This document shows, piece after piece, positions 34,311 through 46,943 of a stretch of 64,000 nucleotides of DNA. Position 1 is the stretch's first letter. Each line of letters opens with the position of its first letter. A program made the position numbers and the translations under genes. The notes under the pieces are model-generated. The model searched no databases. It was not told the DNA's origin and saw nothing but the letters and a program-made list of their open reading frames with translations. The DNA is from Glandiceps talaboti (taxonomy: Eukaryota > Hemichordata > Enteropneusta > Spengelidae), in NCBI RefSeq assembly GCF_964340395.1, contig NC_135564.1, forward strand, positions 23,290,887-23,354,886, in the 5' to 3' direction.

Positions 34311-37071
34311 CATTTATTAAAATTCTAAATTTAGTGACCTGACTTGACTAGCTAATGAGTGCTTTCTCTGCAAACTTGAGTACTTCTCAAATAGAAATTC
34401 TGCACTAAATCATTCTGCCTCATCTTGCTCATTTAACATCATAATTGCCGTATTAAACCGACCTTAGCAATTGCACACTCGCTTTTTCTTGTCCAGTAAT
34501 TGTATTTGAAAATGGCATTGCAAATCTAATTTCTTCCAGAAACATGGGTTTTAGTGAGTGATGGCCTGTTATGATTCTATGGGGATTTATGTACATCGAG
34601 CAGCTGTATGCAGTGACTACTAGTGAATCTTGGAATTTATATGGAAGTGTACATGGTTACTATGACATGACTGTGTGCCCCAAACTTTCCAACTACATCT
34701 GGTGATATTCAAACCCCCCCCCCCCCCAAATAAAAATTGATATAGAAATGTAACAATTTTTAGCTTCTGAAGGGGGGGGGGGAGAGCTTAAGAGATATTG
34801 GGAGTCTGTCTGTCTGTCTGTCTGTCAAGACCAATCATAATTGATACATGATAGTTGCACAGTGTACTGTACTGTAGTACCAAATATGTCTTGTAACATA
34901 CAGGCAATCTAAACATTTTTTCATTCCAACCATCAATGGTATTATCAAAGAGCTAACCATGTTTATACAATGTTGAAACAAGGGCATGAGGCAACAATTC
35001 TTGTGTATATCAACAGTGGAAGATATCATAAGTTCTGCCATGGTGCTGTGATACATAATAAATATCTGTAGAATGACCAGGTACACAGGTGTAAGGAGAC
35101 TCCTATATCATGGCTTTTAGATCAACAGCATGGAGAAATACAATCTGTTTAGTGTTTTCACAACAAAAAATGTATCATTTCAATGCACAAAGTAATATAA
35201 TGTCCTTAGTAAAGTACTCTTTGGATTAATACTTCAATTTGGCTTGACACACAGAGTGTCCAATATGTGAAATAGCGTATCACACACGCATGTCATGCAC
35301 ATTGTAAGAGCAGCAGATTGATTAGCGCCATACACGGCCATATGATTGACTGCTGATGTTTTTCACGGCCTGCCAGTTCGCGATTGCTCGGACTTATGAT
35401 TTGAATCTTGACTAGTATTGGAACATTGGAACACGAAGAAAATTTGTTGTGCGTGCTCAACATTTGCTCAACATTTGCTCAATTTGCTCAATTTGCTCAT
35501 TTGCTTAAAAAAAGAAAGTAGGACACAGGCCTTATTTTTTCTCCATATGCATGAAACCACATCGCCCTCATTGACAGTCACTATCTGTTTTGGGCAAACT
35601 TACGGTTATCAGTAAAATAATGCTGCTATGTTTTCTCCTTCATTCAACTAGTATATATTTTGAAGTGATAAAGATATGATGACTACTGTTTATTGATTAT
35701 TTTTATGTAATTTTATGAAAATAATATAGACTGGAATCAACTGTATATATTCGAGCCTGCCGCACCCTTTGGCACCAAATATTGATTAAAGCAAGATATT
35801 ATCAATTGTGTTTTTGTTTATTTTTCCTCACAAAAAAGATGCAACGTTTTGGAGCTTCACCTGAAATAATGTGCTGTTTCGGCATCTGTTGTAATGTCCC
35901 ATAAACTCCACAATGTACTACAACATTCAGAATATATATCTCGCCACAAGAGGGCAGCAGGTGGTAACAAGCATCGCTATAAAATTTGAGGTCACATGAT
36001 CGATTTCAAGCATCCTGATTGGTTTATTTGATGCCTTGTCCCACCCCTCTGTATTAGTATAAGCAAAGAACACATTTGAGCACGAGCTCACCAGCACGTC
36101 AACTGGCATCTTTCAAGCATGAGGGCACTAAGCATCGACTTTGTCTCTTGATTATTTTCCATCTTGGTAACAGATAAGTATTACAAACAGACTGAAACTA
36201 TTGGTATATATACTTGTTTTGTTGAATCTGTCATGTTATAAACTTATTCTATTATTAAAAATGTTTTTATTATTTTTATGACAAATAAGTGTACATGTAC
36301 ATATCAATCATGATGCCATTTATTTAAAAATAAAGAAACTAGGAAATATGATGTAAATGTGACTCGTACATATTAAACTGATTTGGGCCTTTATATTATA
36401 ATCATTTTCGGATTTCACTAGAATTGTTGCCTCATGCCCCTGGTTGAAATGGCTCATATGAATTGATAACAAACTGCCTGACAGCATTTGAGATTCAGAT
36501 GAAGACTGCAAACATCTATGTTGTGTACCGAGAATGTTTACTGAAGTGGCATAAGCAGAGTTTCTAAGCTTTTCACTCAAGTAAAAATACATTCCGATAT
36601 ATTGTTCTTTGAATGCATGTCTTTTATAACATTACAGTTGTTTTCTGGCATTGCTAGAAGTTTACTGCATAGTAAGGCTTTCCTGAACATTTTTCACACG
36701 TATGATTAATTTTGTCATTGCATCTTTTATGGATTGTATCTTAATACCTGGTTTCAGTTCAGTCAATTGCAAGCACCTTTTAAATATGAGGCAAAAACTG
36801 CACCCAAATATTATAAACTCAACTTGGGCCCCTTTAAATGGTTGTTCCAACAGAAAGAGGAATTGTTTCATAAACCTGTAATACATAACAGCCCACATTG
36901 AATGGACCATGTAGCACCATAATAATTTATAATGAATATGGATTATTGTGTACTAACATTCTTCCAAAGTAAAAAAACATTCATACTTTTGTAAATTCAA
37001 AATGCTCTGAAACATAAAAGGCCTAAGCTTGAAGTTAATCACAATAGGCAGACAAAGTAGTAATTTTTATT
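34311..37071. other. mostly unassigned sequence
   Basis: No confident gene. It contains poly(C) at about 34713-34727 and poly(G) at about 34770-34780 with a four-unit CTGT run (an F3/F6-like start, 34757-34830), and short 'ttgctcaa' repeats at 35460-35505. There are two minus-strand frames with protein-like composition (36662-36910 and 36320-36592) and a TATA-like 'agtataagc' near 36056. A 20-bp word, 'gggcatgaggcaacaattct', occurs at 34983 and inverted at about 36421; both copies read GHEATIL. Confidence 0.4.
35944..35961 (+). promoter_or_regulatory. CTCF-like binding motif
   Basis: 'ccacaagagggcagcagg' fits the long form of the animal CTCF core consensus (CCNSNAGRKGGCRSYAGG-like) at nearly all fixed positions. 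One site alone can occur by chance, and binding needs experimental data. Confidence 0.4.
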
Positions 37072-38110
37072 AGTTCAGTAGTGCTATAGGCGTGGTGAAA
37101 TGTCTGTCCATCTGTCTGTCTGTCTGTGGCTGTGTGTGTGTGTGTGTGTGTGGATGACTTAAACTCCAAAACTGCCAGACTGCCTTGGTTTTTGGTGGGT
37201 CATTACGTAAGATGCCTAGTTGGGAAATTGTTCAGCACAAAATGATCGCATCGGAGGTGTATGATGTGAGTAAAAAAAATTCGTTTTGGGAAAAGAAAAT
37301 GTACAGACCAAAATTATTGGGTAGATCAGTTTAAAATTTCATCAAATGGATGTAGGAATGTTCTTAGAGGGTGTCTTAAGAATTGTTCATGACATGATGA
37401 TCCTATCACTGATATGCAAATTAGGACTGAAAATGTGTCTTTTTGTCATAAATCTATTGTTCCAAAACTACTGAGCAGATTAGGCTGAAATTTAATGGGG
37501 ATGTGTCTAGGTATGTGTAGATGAAGCTGTATTCACAATATGATATGCAATTTGCGACATGCAAATTAGGCCTTCAATTTTCACTTGATCATAAATTTAT
37601 ATCTTGAAAACTATATTGTGAATGGGGCTGAAACTTGGTGGGGATGTTTCTGATGGTCTTATTCTGCAGTTATTGTCCAAAACGTTGTGATACAACTAGC
37701 CCTAGCAACTCTCACCACACCTTTAGTAACAGTGAAATGATGATGCATATTACAAAGATAACAATTGGGATGGGTAGATAAATGAATACAGATTCAAAAA
37801 ATGTATGCAATATTCCTAGCAAAAAGACCAAGTCCATAGCATCAGCCAAATGATGTATATTCCAAAGATAACAGGAAATGGTAGCCCATGAAGAGAGATA
37901 GAATAAAAATTGATGCAAATGTGCCTAGCAAAAAGACAATGCCCATAGGAACAGCCAAATGATGATGTATGTTGCAAAGATGAATTCTACAATAGGTAGG
38001 CAAGTGAATAAAGATTTTTAAAAAATGTAAGCAAATATGCATAGCAACAAGACCATGCTCATAGCAACAGTCAAATTAAGTAGTGCTACAAATGCCACTG
38101 GTGCTATTTT
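37072..38110 (+). repeat. F1 dispersed repeat, copy with truncated hairpin
   Basis: Starts inside the second hairpin arm (GTTCAGTAGTGCT), then CTGT and GT runs (37104-37152), the F1 body, degenerate units ('cctagcaaaaagac', 'cccataggaacagcc') and the end 'gtgctacaaatgccactggt'. More diverged than the other copies. Confidence 0.75.
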
Positions 38111-38771
38111 TCAATGACTTCAATGTGAAATTTGATATTCAAATATTAAACTTTCTCTGGAGAAAGGTTTTCTTTCATGGATAGCATACTTTAAATGATA
38201 CTTTTATTATTAATTCACTGAATTTGATGGATTCTTCCTATAATTGCAATCATTTTAGTCAGAATGTATCTGATACTGCTTTGTTTGTAACATGATAAAG
38301 AATTTGATAATTAAAGTAAATTAAATAATTCAATGTAATTTCCTTCAGTGCTTACACATTGATTGAAACAATGAGAAAACATTGTACATTGTTATCCAAA
38401 ATGGCTGTTTAAATTATTTATTTATCACTGTTATCAAAAAGTGTTGGGGCAAATGTTTGAGTATGAACTATGACATATTCAGGATCAAATAAATGGTGCC
38501 TTTGTTTAAGAGTATTTACTTATATTGTCTGTTGTATGTATATTACAAAATGTACTAGCTGCTACTGGAACGTTTGTTAGCACAACTGTTAATCAGTAAT
38601 GCTTTAATTAGGCATTGCAAATTTATCTGCAAGTGTGTGTATGTGTATTTTGGTCAGATTTTTAATTCAAGGGGTGTCTTTTTCAGTTTCCAATGGGCAC
38701 TGCTTGGAGGGGACTTGTATGCTGTGTTCCATCCGTGCATTCACCCCTCACATCTCTAGCATGCACCTACC
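38111..38771. other. unassigned AT-rich sequence
   Basis: Nothing recognisable. One short frame near 38574-38759 has no supporting features. Confidence 0.4.
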
Positions 38772-40487
38772 GATTTGATAATAATAATATTAATAATACT
38801 TTATTGTCATATGTATTGTACAATGAAATTTGTAGTGCTTCTGTGAAAAACTCGAGTTAAAAAAAACATTTCGCTGGACAGTCCAACAGTATTATGACTC
38901 ATTTACAATATGAACAGCTGTTGGATAAAAACTGTTTTTGAAATGATTGGTTTTGATTTTGAAAGATTTATAATGTGTACAGCACGGTAACATATCAAAC
39001 AACGGGTGAGCCGGGTGATAAATGTCACTAATGATAAACTTTGACTTCCTGAGACTCTAAGGGTGCAAAATCTTCGCCAGTGATCTTAGCTGCTGTCCTA
39101 ACTATTCTATTAAGTTTAAAATGATCTCTTTAAGTGGTGTTACCATACAACACTGTAATGGAAAATGTAAGGACACTCTCGGTAGAATTTCGTTAAAATG
39201 ACTTTGTTAATCCCAAAACCTTTCAGACGTCGAAGGAAATAAAGGCATTGTTGAGCTTTCTTGGCAATATGATTATACACTGCTTTCCCACTTCAAGTCA
39301 ATAGAAAGTAGCGTACCAAGAAATTTGAAAGTGTGAACTCTTTCAACATCCTTATCAAGAATTGTCAAAGGAATATCATCAACCTTATTCTTTCTAAAGT
39401 CTACAGTCATCTCTTTTGTCTTATTGACGTTTAGTTGTAAATTATTATGGCACTAATTATTATTATATTACTTCTGGTGTCAACAAATTTGTCCACTTGG
39501 TCTCAATATGTTGACTCATTGTTATTCAGAATAAAGCCTGCTACGGTTGTTTCATCTGCAAATTTGACTATCAATGATCCGTCACTTGATTCACAATCGT
39601 AAGTGACAAGAGAATATAACACTGGGGAAAGGACACATCCCTAGGGGACACCTGTATTTAGTGTGATCGAATCCGAAAAAGTGACCCAACTTTAACAACC
39701 TGAGGCCTATTCAAAAGGAAATCCAGAACCCAGTTACAAAGTGTGTTGTCGAAGCCAAGTCTGAGTAATTTCTTGTGAAGGTTTACAGATATTATGGTAT
39801 TAAATGCAGCACTATAATCAATGAAAAGGATTCAGGCATAAGAGTTAGCTTTTTCGAGATGATTGAGTACATGATCAAGAGTCAATAGAGACAGCATTTC
39901 CAATGGAACGTTTTGTGTGATAATCAAATTGATATGGGTCTAATGAAGGAGGAAGTACAGACTTAATATGCTGAAGAATAAGACATTCAAATGCTTTCAT
40001 GATTACCAATGTTAAGGTGACAGGCCTGTAATCATTAAGTTAAGAGATGGTAGTTTTTTTAGGAACATGTATAATCATTGACTTCTTAAACAGACCGGGA
40101 ACTTTACAAATACCAAGTGACCTATTGAAAATGCTTGTAAAAATGGCAGAAAGTTGACTTGAGCATGCCCTTAATAAATGTGGTAATATCTGGTCTTGGC
40201 CAGCTGCTTTGCTAATGTTCATGTGCGAAAATCATTCTCAGACATTGACAAAATGTTAGCATCAGTATATTGGTTTCGTGAGTACTGACTTTGTTACGAC
40301 TGTAGAAAGTGTTATCATCGGTAATATTAGTTTTGTGAGTACTGACTTTGTAGAAAGTAGAAAGTGTTCAGTTCATCAGCCAGGTTTTTGTTATCCGTCA
40401 TCGTTGATTTAGGTTTAGATTTCAGATATATTATTCGTTGAAGTCTTGCCACAGATCTCTAGAATAACTTGATGTTAACTCGTTTTT
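38772..40487 (-). pseudogene. LINE-C (Rex1-like): RT and 3' end
   Basis: The minus strand reads as a decayed Rex1/Babar-type reverse transcriptase: NISKAAGQDQILPHLLRACS, FNRSLGICKVPGLFKKS, IIHVPKKTTI (40040-40222), then LIVKFADETTVAGF (about 39540-39590, catalytic FADD changed to FADE). Downstream are broken thumb segments such as NHIAKKAQQCLYFLRRLKGF. The 3' end is at 38772-38830 with the 'tttattgtcatatgtattgt' style terminus. Many stops and frameshifts mark an old copy. It continues upstream at 41130, after F3. Confidence 0.8.
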
Positions 40488-41129
40488 AGCTCCCATATGG
40501 GAGCTGATGTTGTGGTGATGTCTGTCTGTCTGTCTGTATGTGCGCTGATTAGTTTTTGGTGGAAGTGGCTTGCAAATTTAATTGACAATTTGCATAATTA
40601 ATGATTTTATAAATGGAGCTATATATGCATAATGGCTGCACCAAACTCAATGAAACTTGCTACATCTACGGATCATACAAAGATATAAAAGCACTAAAAT
40701 TGTTAACCTGTTTCAAGTTAATTAAGGGCAATTTGCGTAATTAATCAATATTTGTAAATCAGGTTATACATCCAGAATGGCGTCATCAAATTTGATGACA
40801 CTTGCCACAGATATTATTGATCATACAGAGATATGATAGTTCTTAATGAGATTAAGTGCTGTCAAGTAATTGCTCATTAGCATAATTAAAGAACTTTGGC
40901 AATTAGGGCCTATTCCAAGAAAAACTGCACCAAATTTGATGAAACTTGCTAAAGATATTGACCGAGCAAAGATATGATGGTGTCAAGAAGCATATTTGAT
41001 GATTTTTGCAATAAGGGAAATGAACCTGCTACAGATATTGATTACACAAAGGTATGACAGTACAGAAAGACATGTACATTTCAAAGTCTCAGCAAGCACA
41101 TTAACAACATTTCCCCTCATACTGGAGCA
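40488..41129 (+). repeat. F3 dispersed repeat inserted in LINE-C
   Basis: Starts after TTTTT with the perfect 18-bp palindrome AGCTCCCATATGGGAGCT. Four CTGT units follow, then three or four ~115-bp units, each with 'atttgcataattaa' and 'caaatttgatgaaacttgc' type text. It ends 'cccctcatactggagcattt', a partial inverted copy of the start. LINE-C coding sequence resumes on both sides (..RDKLDQR.. and ..YSRDLWQDF..), which fixes the borders in a T-run. Confidence 0.8.
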
Positions 41130-41854
41130 TTTTCAGTTCATCTCTGGTCAAGTTTATCTCTGTAGTTCCATTTTGCTAACAATATGGTTTTTCGAAGGTC
41201 ATACTTGTATTTTTCTTTGTCACCTGAATTGAGGGCTATCTGTTCGGCTATCAGTTTATGTTTGATATTTTTGTCAAACCAGGGTTTGTCATTTGGATAC
41301 TTGGTAACCGATTTAAGTGGAATGTACATTTCCTCACACAATTTAATGTAGCCGATGACATTCTGTGTACTCATCGATGTTGGTTGCAGATTGTTGAAAT
41401 ACATCCCAATCGGTAGCATCAAAGCAGGCACGCAAGCTGTTGATAGCGGCATCTGACCACTGATGAATCGCTCGTTTAACTGGCTTACCACATTTATGTT
41501 GTTGTTTGTAGGATGGAACCAGGTAAATCATGGAGTGATCCGAATTAATGAGAGGTGCACATGGTATTGACTTACAAGCATTCTGTATAATCATATAGCA
41601 ATGGTCTAGTGTATTCTCTCCTCTAGTATCACATTTGACATATTGGATGTACTTTGGGAGATCACTTCTAAGGCTAGTTTTATTAAAATCACCAGTTATG
41701 ATTGATACAGATTCTGGATTCTGATTTTCGTTCCGGGTTAAGATGTCCAATAATTGGACAAGACAGAGTTTACCTGAGAAGGAATGAATACGGCAGTGAG
41801 GATGACAGATGAAAGTTCTCTTGGTAGATAAAATGGTCTGCATTTGATAGTTAA
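41130..41854 (-). pseudogene. LINE-C: endonuclease C-terminal half and EN-RT linker
   Basis: Minus-strand text in Rex1 order: IKCRPFYLPRELSSVILTAV (at the 41854 border), SIITGDFNKTSLRSDLPKYI, CDTRGENTLDHCYM, INSDHSMIYLVPSYKQ with the terminal catalytic DH, AIHQWSDAAINSLRACFD, then NDKPWFDKNIKHKL. Frame changes split it into two frames (41343-41843 and 41138-41491). The N-terminal half of the same domain is at 59824-60049, beyond the 18-kb insertion. Confidence 0.85.
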
Positions 41855-41884
41855 AGTGGCCATATGGATGAGGATAGGGTATTT
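41855..41884 (+). repeat. left terminal inverted repeat of the 18-kb element
   Basis: About 30 bp, AGTGGCCATATGGATGAGG then ATAGGGTATTT. It matches the inverted right end except for one A/G difference before the sequences diverge. Preceded by TTAA. Confidence 0.95.
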
Positions 41885-43746
41885 TTTTTGAATTTTTGAT
41901 ATTTTTTTTAATATAATAAATTTTTTCTACTTGGAAAAATAGTGCTAATCAAGACTGACCAAATCTATGTATGTGGCTCAATAAAATTTTAAAAAGTAAA
42001 ATATGTATATAAAGTTTGTTATTGTACGTACAGGAAGTGATTTGAAAATAAATCGAGCACACACAAGCAAGCCTATGTCACATCAGTTCTGCACATGCGT
42101 GTTTCACTTTACCCATGTAATGTAACGTCACAAAATCCAGGCTGCTCTAGATCTCATTCTCAATCCAAGTCGTGATCGTACAAAGTAAAATCAATATCTT
42201 CAAGGAAATCAAATGATGGAATGTGCTGAAGAATAAGGAAGGATTAAAATCACATGTAGCGTGGCAAGATTTCTGATTGATAGGTAAGTCTCTTTTTTGG
42301 CATTTCGAATTTTCAAAGGACGACCCACTGGCACTCGAATCAATCTGGAATTCTGGATCATGACTTTTTATGCATAGTAAATAAGTAAGCAAATCTTATT
42401 TACCATACATTAAAAAAAAACCACAGATTGATTCGTGTGACTATGACATTCAATAGTTACATATTCGCACGGAATGGATGAACGTGCCTGATACTAGTAC
42501 GTTGGTGTAGCACTATAGCGTTAGTCCTGCTTGCAGACAGTGCACGCGTTTCCTCCGAACTGGGATTGGGGCCATGGCAAGGTAAAATTACTAAATAGTC
42601 GATTTATTGCTAATATTTTACTACAGGGTGCATTAATTCTTTAGTTACCAGCATCCCTGGTAAGCCCAGGTTTCATGGTTATCTCTTCACCGAACGGAGA
42701 AGGAAGGGATGACTTACATGTACTCCGTATGCAAGCCGGACTATTGTACTCAACTTACGAGAGCCCCGAAATCCTCGATGGGATGACTTGAAATGTTTTG
42801 TTGCTAGACTCGTAGGATGTCGATTTATATTTTCTCTTTGAACAGATTATGCGGCAGGAACTGTTGGCAAACTATTTCACATTGTAAAATGCAGTATTTG
42901 CGTACTTTACTCAACGGTCCTTGGTTCTTTGTTTAAATCATAATATCATGCCAAGATGGCAGCCTCCATGTTCAGGTTGTTGTACACGTAGCAAACGGTA
43001 CTCCCGAATGTAGATTAACAGTAACTGCTAAGTCTTTGTTTGTTTGTTTTCCTTGTACATGACTTTTGTAAAAAGACATTGGCGAATTTTAGTTCCATGT
43101 ACCTTTTTACCCGTTGTGTTTGACGAAAATATCAGATTCGGTGATCGTTTCTAAATGACCGCCTCTCACAATGAGTGTCAGACAGCGAGTTCAGTGTTAT
43201 GGTTATGTCGCGATCAATACGATACTGCAGTCACGTATTTGTTGACTCTGCCACGGGTATGACACTTTCAAGGTCACAGGTTGTACTACATAACATGTAG
43301 TGGTGTGGACGTGTTTGTGTATTCAATGTATTTCTTTAGAATTTTGACAACGATGAACAACTCGGTACTTTGCGATGTAGTATAAGACAAACATTTCTTA
43401 CTGACATATTGTGATTTGTACGGGATTGTGTAGTTTTGTGTCACAGACTGAAATACCGGATGCAATCCTAACAGTATTAAGTGTATTGTTTCCTAACAGA
43501 ATATATGCTTAATTTCTTCATGTACTGTTTTACATTGAAATTGAATGCATCTTTATAGGTGTAACCCATTGCATGATTTGGCTTGCTGTATTTTTTAATA
43601 ATTTAGTATTTGGTTATATTATTGTGTAAAGACTGCATAATTTAAAATATTCCAGAATGTGTCAGAAATTATAAAAACACACACTGAAATTGAAATAGTC
43701 AGCATGTGAGTTTATCATATTGATATTGTATTCCATACTTCAATAG
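41885..43746. other. 5' region of the 18-kb element, no exon identified
   Basis: Poly(T) runs lie just inside the TIR. An NRF1-like 'tgcacatgcgtg' (about 42092) and a CRE-like 'aacgtcac' (about 42124) suggest a promoter region. 'gccatggcaag|gtaaaa' (42572-42582) could be a tiny first exon. No transposase N-terminus was recognised. Confidence 0.35.
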
Positions 43747-43899
43747 GTACTATGCAAATCAGGTGCCTGGAATTCCTGGCTGCAAATCAGACTCTGTTGG
43801 TTACACAACATCAACTCTTCTAAGGCAATGTTCTTGCTGTTTAAATGTAAGAGCGGGACTGCCTGAACCTGAGTTGTTGGAAATAGGGTCTGAAATGGG
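43747..43899 (+). pseudogene. candidate exon of the element's gene (unrecognised domain)
   Basis: Acceptor 'acttcaatag' ends at 43746; a 153-bp frame follows with no stop (YYANQVPGIPGCKSDSVGYT, then TSTLLRQCSCCLN..) and donor 'g|gtaagt' at 43900. Four cysteines (GCKS, QCSCC) could be metal ligands. It lies upstream of the transposase exons on the same strand. I do not recognise the sequence. Confidence 0.4.
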
Positions 43900-44344
43900 G
43901 TAAGTTCACATATTCTTAGAAGAATTTTTAGATAAAACTAAAAGAGACATGGGTGCCAAGTTAACTGCATGTGGCAAGCTCAACTGCATGAGTGCATAAT
44001 TTGTATAGGGATTATCAACAACATCATGTATTGGAAAGAAGTTGGTCCCTAAACTGTCAAACAAAACATCACTACACAAGTTTTTAGTCAAAGATTAGTT
44101 TACCATAAATTACAAAAGGGTTGTTATATCTGAGCAAAAGTTTTCTATGACTACCACACTGAACATTCCTTTATTATAATTTTGGGTGTCAAATGTTTGT
44201 TTTAACTGACCAAGTAATGTATGTGTGTGTGAAGTGGCATTATGAAATTTAAATTTTCTGGATACCAAACCAACATTCTCATTTCTTGCTATTTTTTCTA
44301 TAACTTGTAATAGTGTTATATACTTTTATTTCCCCACCAAACAC

Positions 44345-44450
44345 AAAAAGAGAACTTCACAAAACTCCAGCTCTGATGTGGAAAAGATTGGAAGTGACAT
44401 GTTATCAGCTGTTGGGAGTGATTCAGAGCCAAGTTCAGTTATTGTCATTG
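44345..44450 (+). other. weak candidate exon upstream of the transposase exons
   Basis: After 'aaacacaaaaag' a frame reads RTSQNSSSDVEKIGSDMLS, then AVGSDSEPSSVIVIE, Ser/Asp-rich as in linker regions. There is no strong acceptor and the end is undefined. Low-confidence support for an additional exon. Confidence 0.2.
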
Positions 44451-45116
44451 AAATAAAATGTGTATTACTACTTGATATGCAGTTTTGTCTGGTGGCAATC
44501 ATTACCTTTCATTTAAATCCTATCCAGTTGAGAATACTGAATTTCCATGGCAACCAGTATCATCAGACTGTATTCAAACCTGACAAAAGGTGGTACATTG
44601 TAGGCCTATGTAGGGAATAAATGCATCATTTTGTTTTGGGGTATCAACTTTAAATCAAATGATGCCAAGCTTTTTTTTCTTTCTTTTACAAGTATACAAG
44701 TGTGGTAAAATTCTTGTAGATTTTGTTAACAATGTAGAACAAGGGAAACATATGCACCACTTTTGATATTTATATATGTACATGTATCACTTTATTGAAT
44801 GTTAGCCATATTGAAGTGTAAATCCAGTGTTTCTGCAGTCTTCTTTATTTTTACGTGTAGTAGCAGAAGAGCAAGTCATGTAATGCAGCTATCTTGCCTT
44901 CATTCATCAATCTTTGATTGACATTTTCATTACTGTCTATTTGTCTTTGAACTTTACCTTCCATAATGGTAAGAACATTAGGGAGTGTGATGTCTTCTAC
45001 AAAGGCTTGTTTATTTTTAAAATGGTTGATCTCTAATGCTCATAGAATCTCAATCTATGTAAATGTAGGATTGATGCTTATACCTAAAACTCTATGTATA
45101 TTTCTGACATGTACAG

Positions 45117-45289
45117 AGTAACTGGTGAATTGGAGATGTTCCAGAACCACATACTTAAAATATGCTGGCAAGTGATTTGCCTACACACCACCAGTGTCTA
45201 GAGTTAGAAATCGTCTTGCTGCACTCATCCATAACATCAACTACAACAAACCAGTAAGGAGAAAAATGAATGGATTTATCATGTGAGTC
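45117..45289 (+). pseudogene. Kolobok-type transposase, exon with TGELE motif
   Basis: Acceptor 'acatgtacag' ends at 45116. The frame opens VTGELEMFQNHILK. After a one-base insertion it continues as YAGK-stop-FAYTPPV, then SRVRNRLAALIHNINYN. Related full-length proteins in fish and invertebrates read HTGELExFHNHILMYASKRF, AYTPPV and RARN.LAA.DHN at this point, so the stop is probably CGA to TGA decay. The segment includes the glutamate of the TGELE box, which I take to be part of the catalytic core; that role is inference. Dead copy. Confidence 0.7.
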
Positions 45290-45455
45290 AAAAATAACAA
45301 AGTTCTTTCTCTTAGCTTTATTTATATACTACTTCAACATGTACACATACTTGTGTAGTCTGTCAAAAATAAAGACATGTCTGTGTCAAATTGAAGCTAT
45401 CTCACTCAGATCTGAGAACTTCTTTTTCTATACACCATATCATATAATTGCTGTA

Positions 45456-45458
<3 letters not shown>

Positions 45459-45551
<93 letters not shown>
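45459..45551. repeat. (AT)n microsatellite, about 46 dinucleotides
   Basis: A perfect alternating TA run inside the 18-kb element. It creates meaningless Tyr-Ile frames on both strands. Confidence 0.97.
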
Positions 45552-45553
<2 letters not shown>

Positions 45554-45740
45554 TACAAGGTAAGAAGTATAACATTGTGTTACTGTAACACCTTGCTCCA
45601 CTCCATAGCAATTATGGAACACTGTATTCTGACTCTTCAATATCTTACTACAGTATTTACTTGTACCACTCTACATATCTGGTATATTGATAGCTATTTA
45701 CTAGAGCTAGACACTTTCACCATATTGAGTTATAAATGGA

Positions 45741-45742
<2 letters not shown>

Positions 45743-45778
<36 letters not shown>
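45743..45778. repeat. (CA)n microsatellite
   Basis: About 18 perfect CA units in the intron between the two transposase exons. Confidence 0.95.
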
Positions 45779-45780
<2 letters not shown>

Positions 45781-45937
45781 GCAGTTGTAAATGAATTGGA
45801 AAAACTATTCAAAACTCACTTATCATAATACTGAAGAAATGTATAATATTAAAATATGTAATGTGAAAAATACTCCAGTTCATCTGGTGTTTTTATTTAT
45901 ATGTTCTTTGTAACTTTTGGCTTATGGCATATTGCAG

Positions 45938-46163
45938 GTGGAGGTCACTCTTCAACAAGAAAAGTGGTAGACGGATAGTGTCTCCTCGGAAAGTGGATAA
46001 AACCTGTCCTCATATAAAACAACTGCAAAGAGCAGTAATTGAGAGAAGGCTGGCAGACACGCATTGAATGTATCGGAAAATGGAACTTGAACAGAATGAT
46101 CCTCGATGGATCTCAGCCAACCTTGCACCGGTACTAAAACCTGCAATGTATGACTTTATATAA
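45938..46163 (+). pseudogene. Kolobok-type transposase, C-terminal exon
   Basis: Acceptor 'catattgcag' ends at 45937. One frame reads WRSLFNKKSGRRIVSPRKV, DKTCPHIKQLQRAVIERRLA, a TGA, then MYRKMELEQNDPRWISANLA and ..AMYDFI stop (46161-46163). Related proteins have YNKKSGRW..VKVEK.YxYIPxI and a late ..ENDPR.IAPTIA.. segment, which matches in order and spacing. One nonsense codon separates the two halves in the same frame. This is the end of the transposase, on the same strand as the exon at 45117. Confidence 0.75.
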
Positions 46164-46463
46164 CAACAAGTGTTCATGTAGACAGTAATAATGTGTCAGA
46201 TAGTCGTATACTTGAGGATGAAGAATGTCCTCTCAATTACTAACACAACCAATAATTGGTTTATGTTGTAATACATAGAAACTGTAAAAACTGTAAATCT
46301 GTGGACAATTGTGACAAGTAACTAAGATATAGGCACACACACTACAACACAGTACACTGAATAGCCAACAACTCTCTGATTTGTATGCTCAGATGTTGTC
46401 TTTTCCATTTCATCAAAAACTCAAAAGTGCACAAGGGTATGTAACAACATTTTTGAGATTTTT
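46164..46463. other. 3' flank of the transposase remnant
   Basis: Non-coding. About 46335-46400 is repeated inverted at about 52385-52470; the two share the exact word 'ctctctgatttgtatgctca'. Confidence 0.5.
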
Positions 46464-46943
46464 AGCCCCTAAAGGGCAGAGCCCTATGGGTGCTTCTATG
46501 TTGGGCTCTGTTCGTCTCTCCGTCCGTCTGTATCCACCTGTATCTCCAATATGCATGCGCCAATTTCAGCCAAACCTGGTACAAATGTCAGATTTTATAG
46601 AGAGCATATGTACGTCACTTGGTTTTACAACCCTCACGACAACAGCGAAATGGCGGCCATATTTGTCGTAAATAATCACACTTTCACCAAATAACGCTTG
46701 AAGTTTAACACAGAGACCTCATTTAAGTGTCTTCACCCATATTATCAATGACAAGCTTTCTCATGACACATTGAACTTTGACTTTGACCTTCAGGGTCAA
46801 ATAGTCATATTATTGTCCAAGTTTATATGTATTATCTCTGCATAACATGTCTAGAAATCCATCTGATCCTGTAAAATTGCCTTCTCCTTTCACCAACTAT
46901 CACTGATATCAAAACAATAGAAACAAGTCATTGAGAATGACAT
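46464..46943 (+). repeat. F4 dispersed repeat
   Basis: Starts after a T-run with AGCCCCTAAAGGGC and AGAGCCCTATGGGTGCT, two small inverted words. A ccgtccgtctgt stretch follows, then 'ccaatttcagccaaacctgg' and 'tggcggccatatttgtc'. Related fragments are at 150-350, 52490-52640 and 62191-62600. The far end is cut by the F5 insertion at 46944. Confidence 0.65.

Noticed and set aside
45440-45640. Tyr-Ile repeat frames
   Set aside because: Translation of the (AT)n microsatellite.
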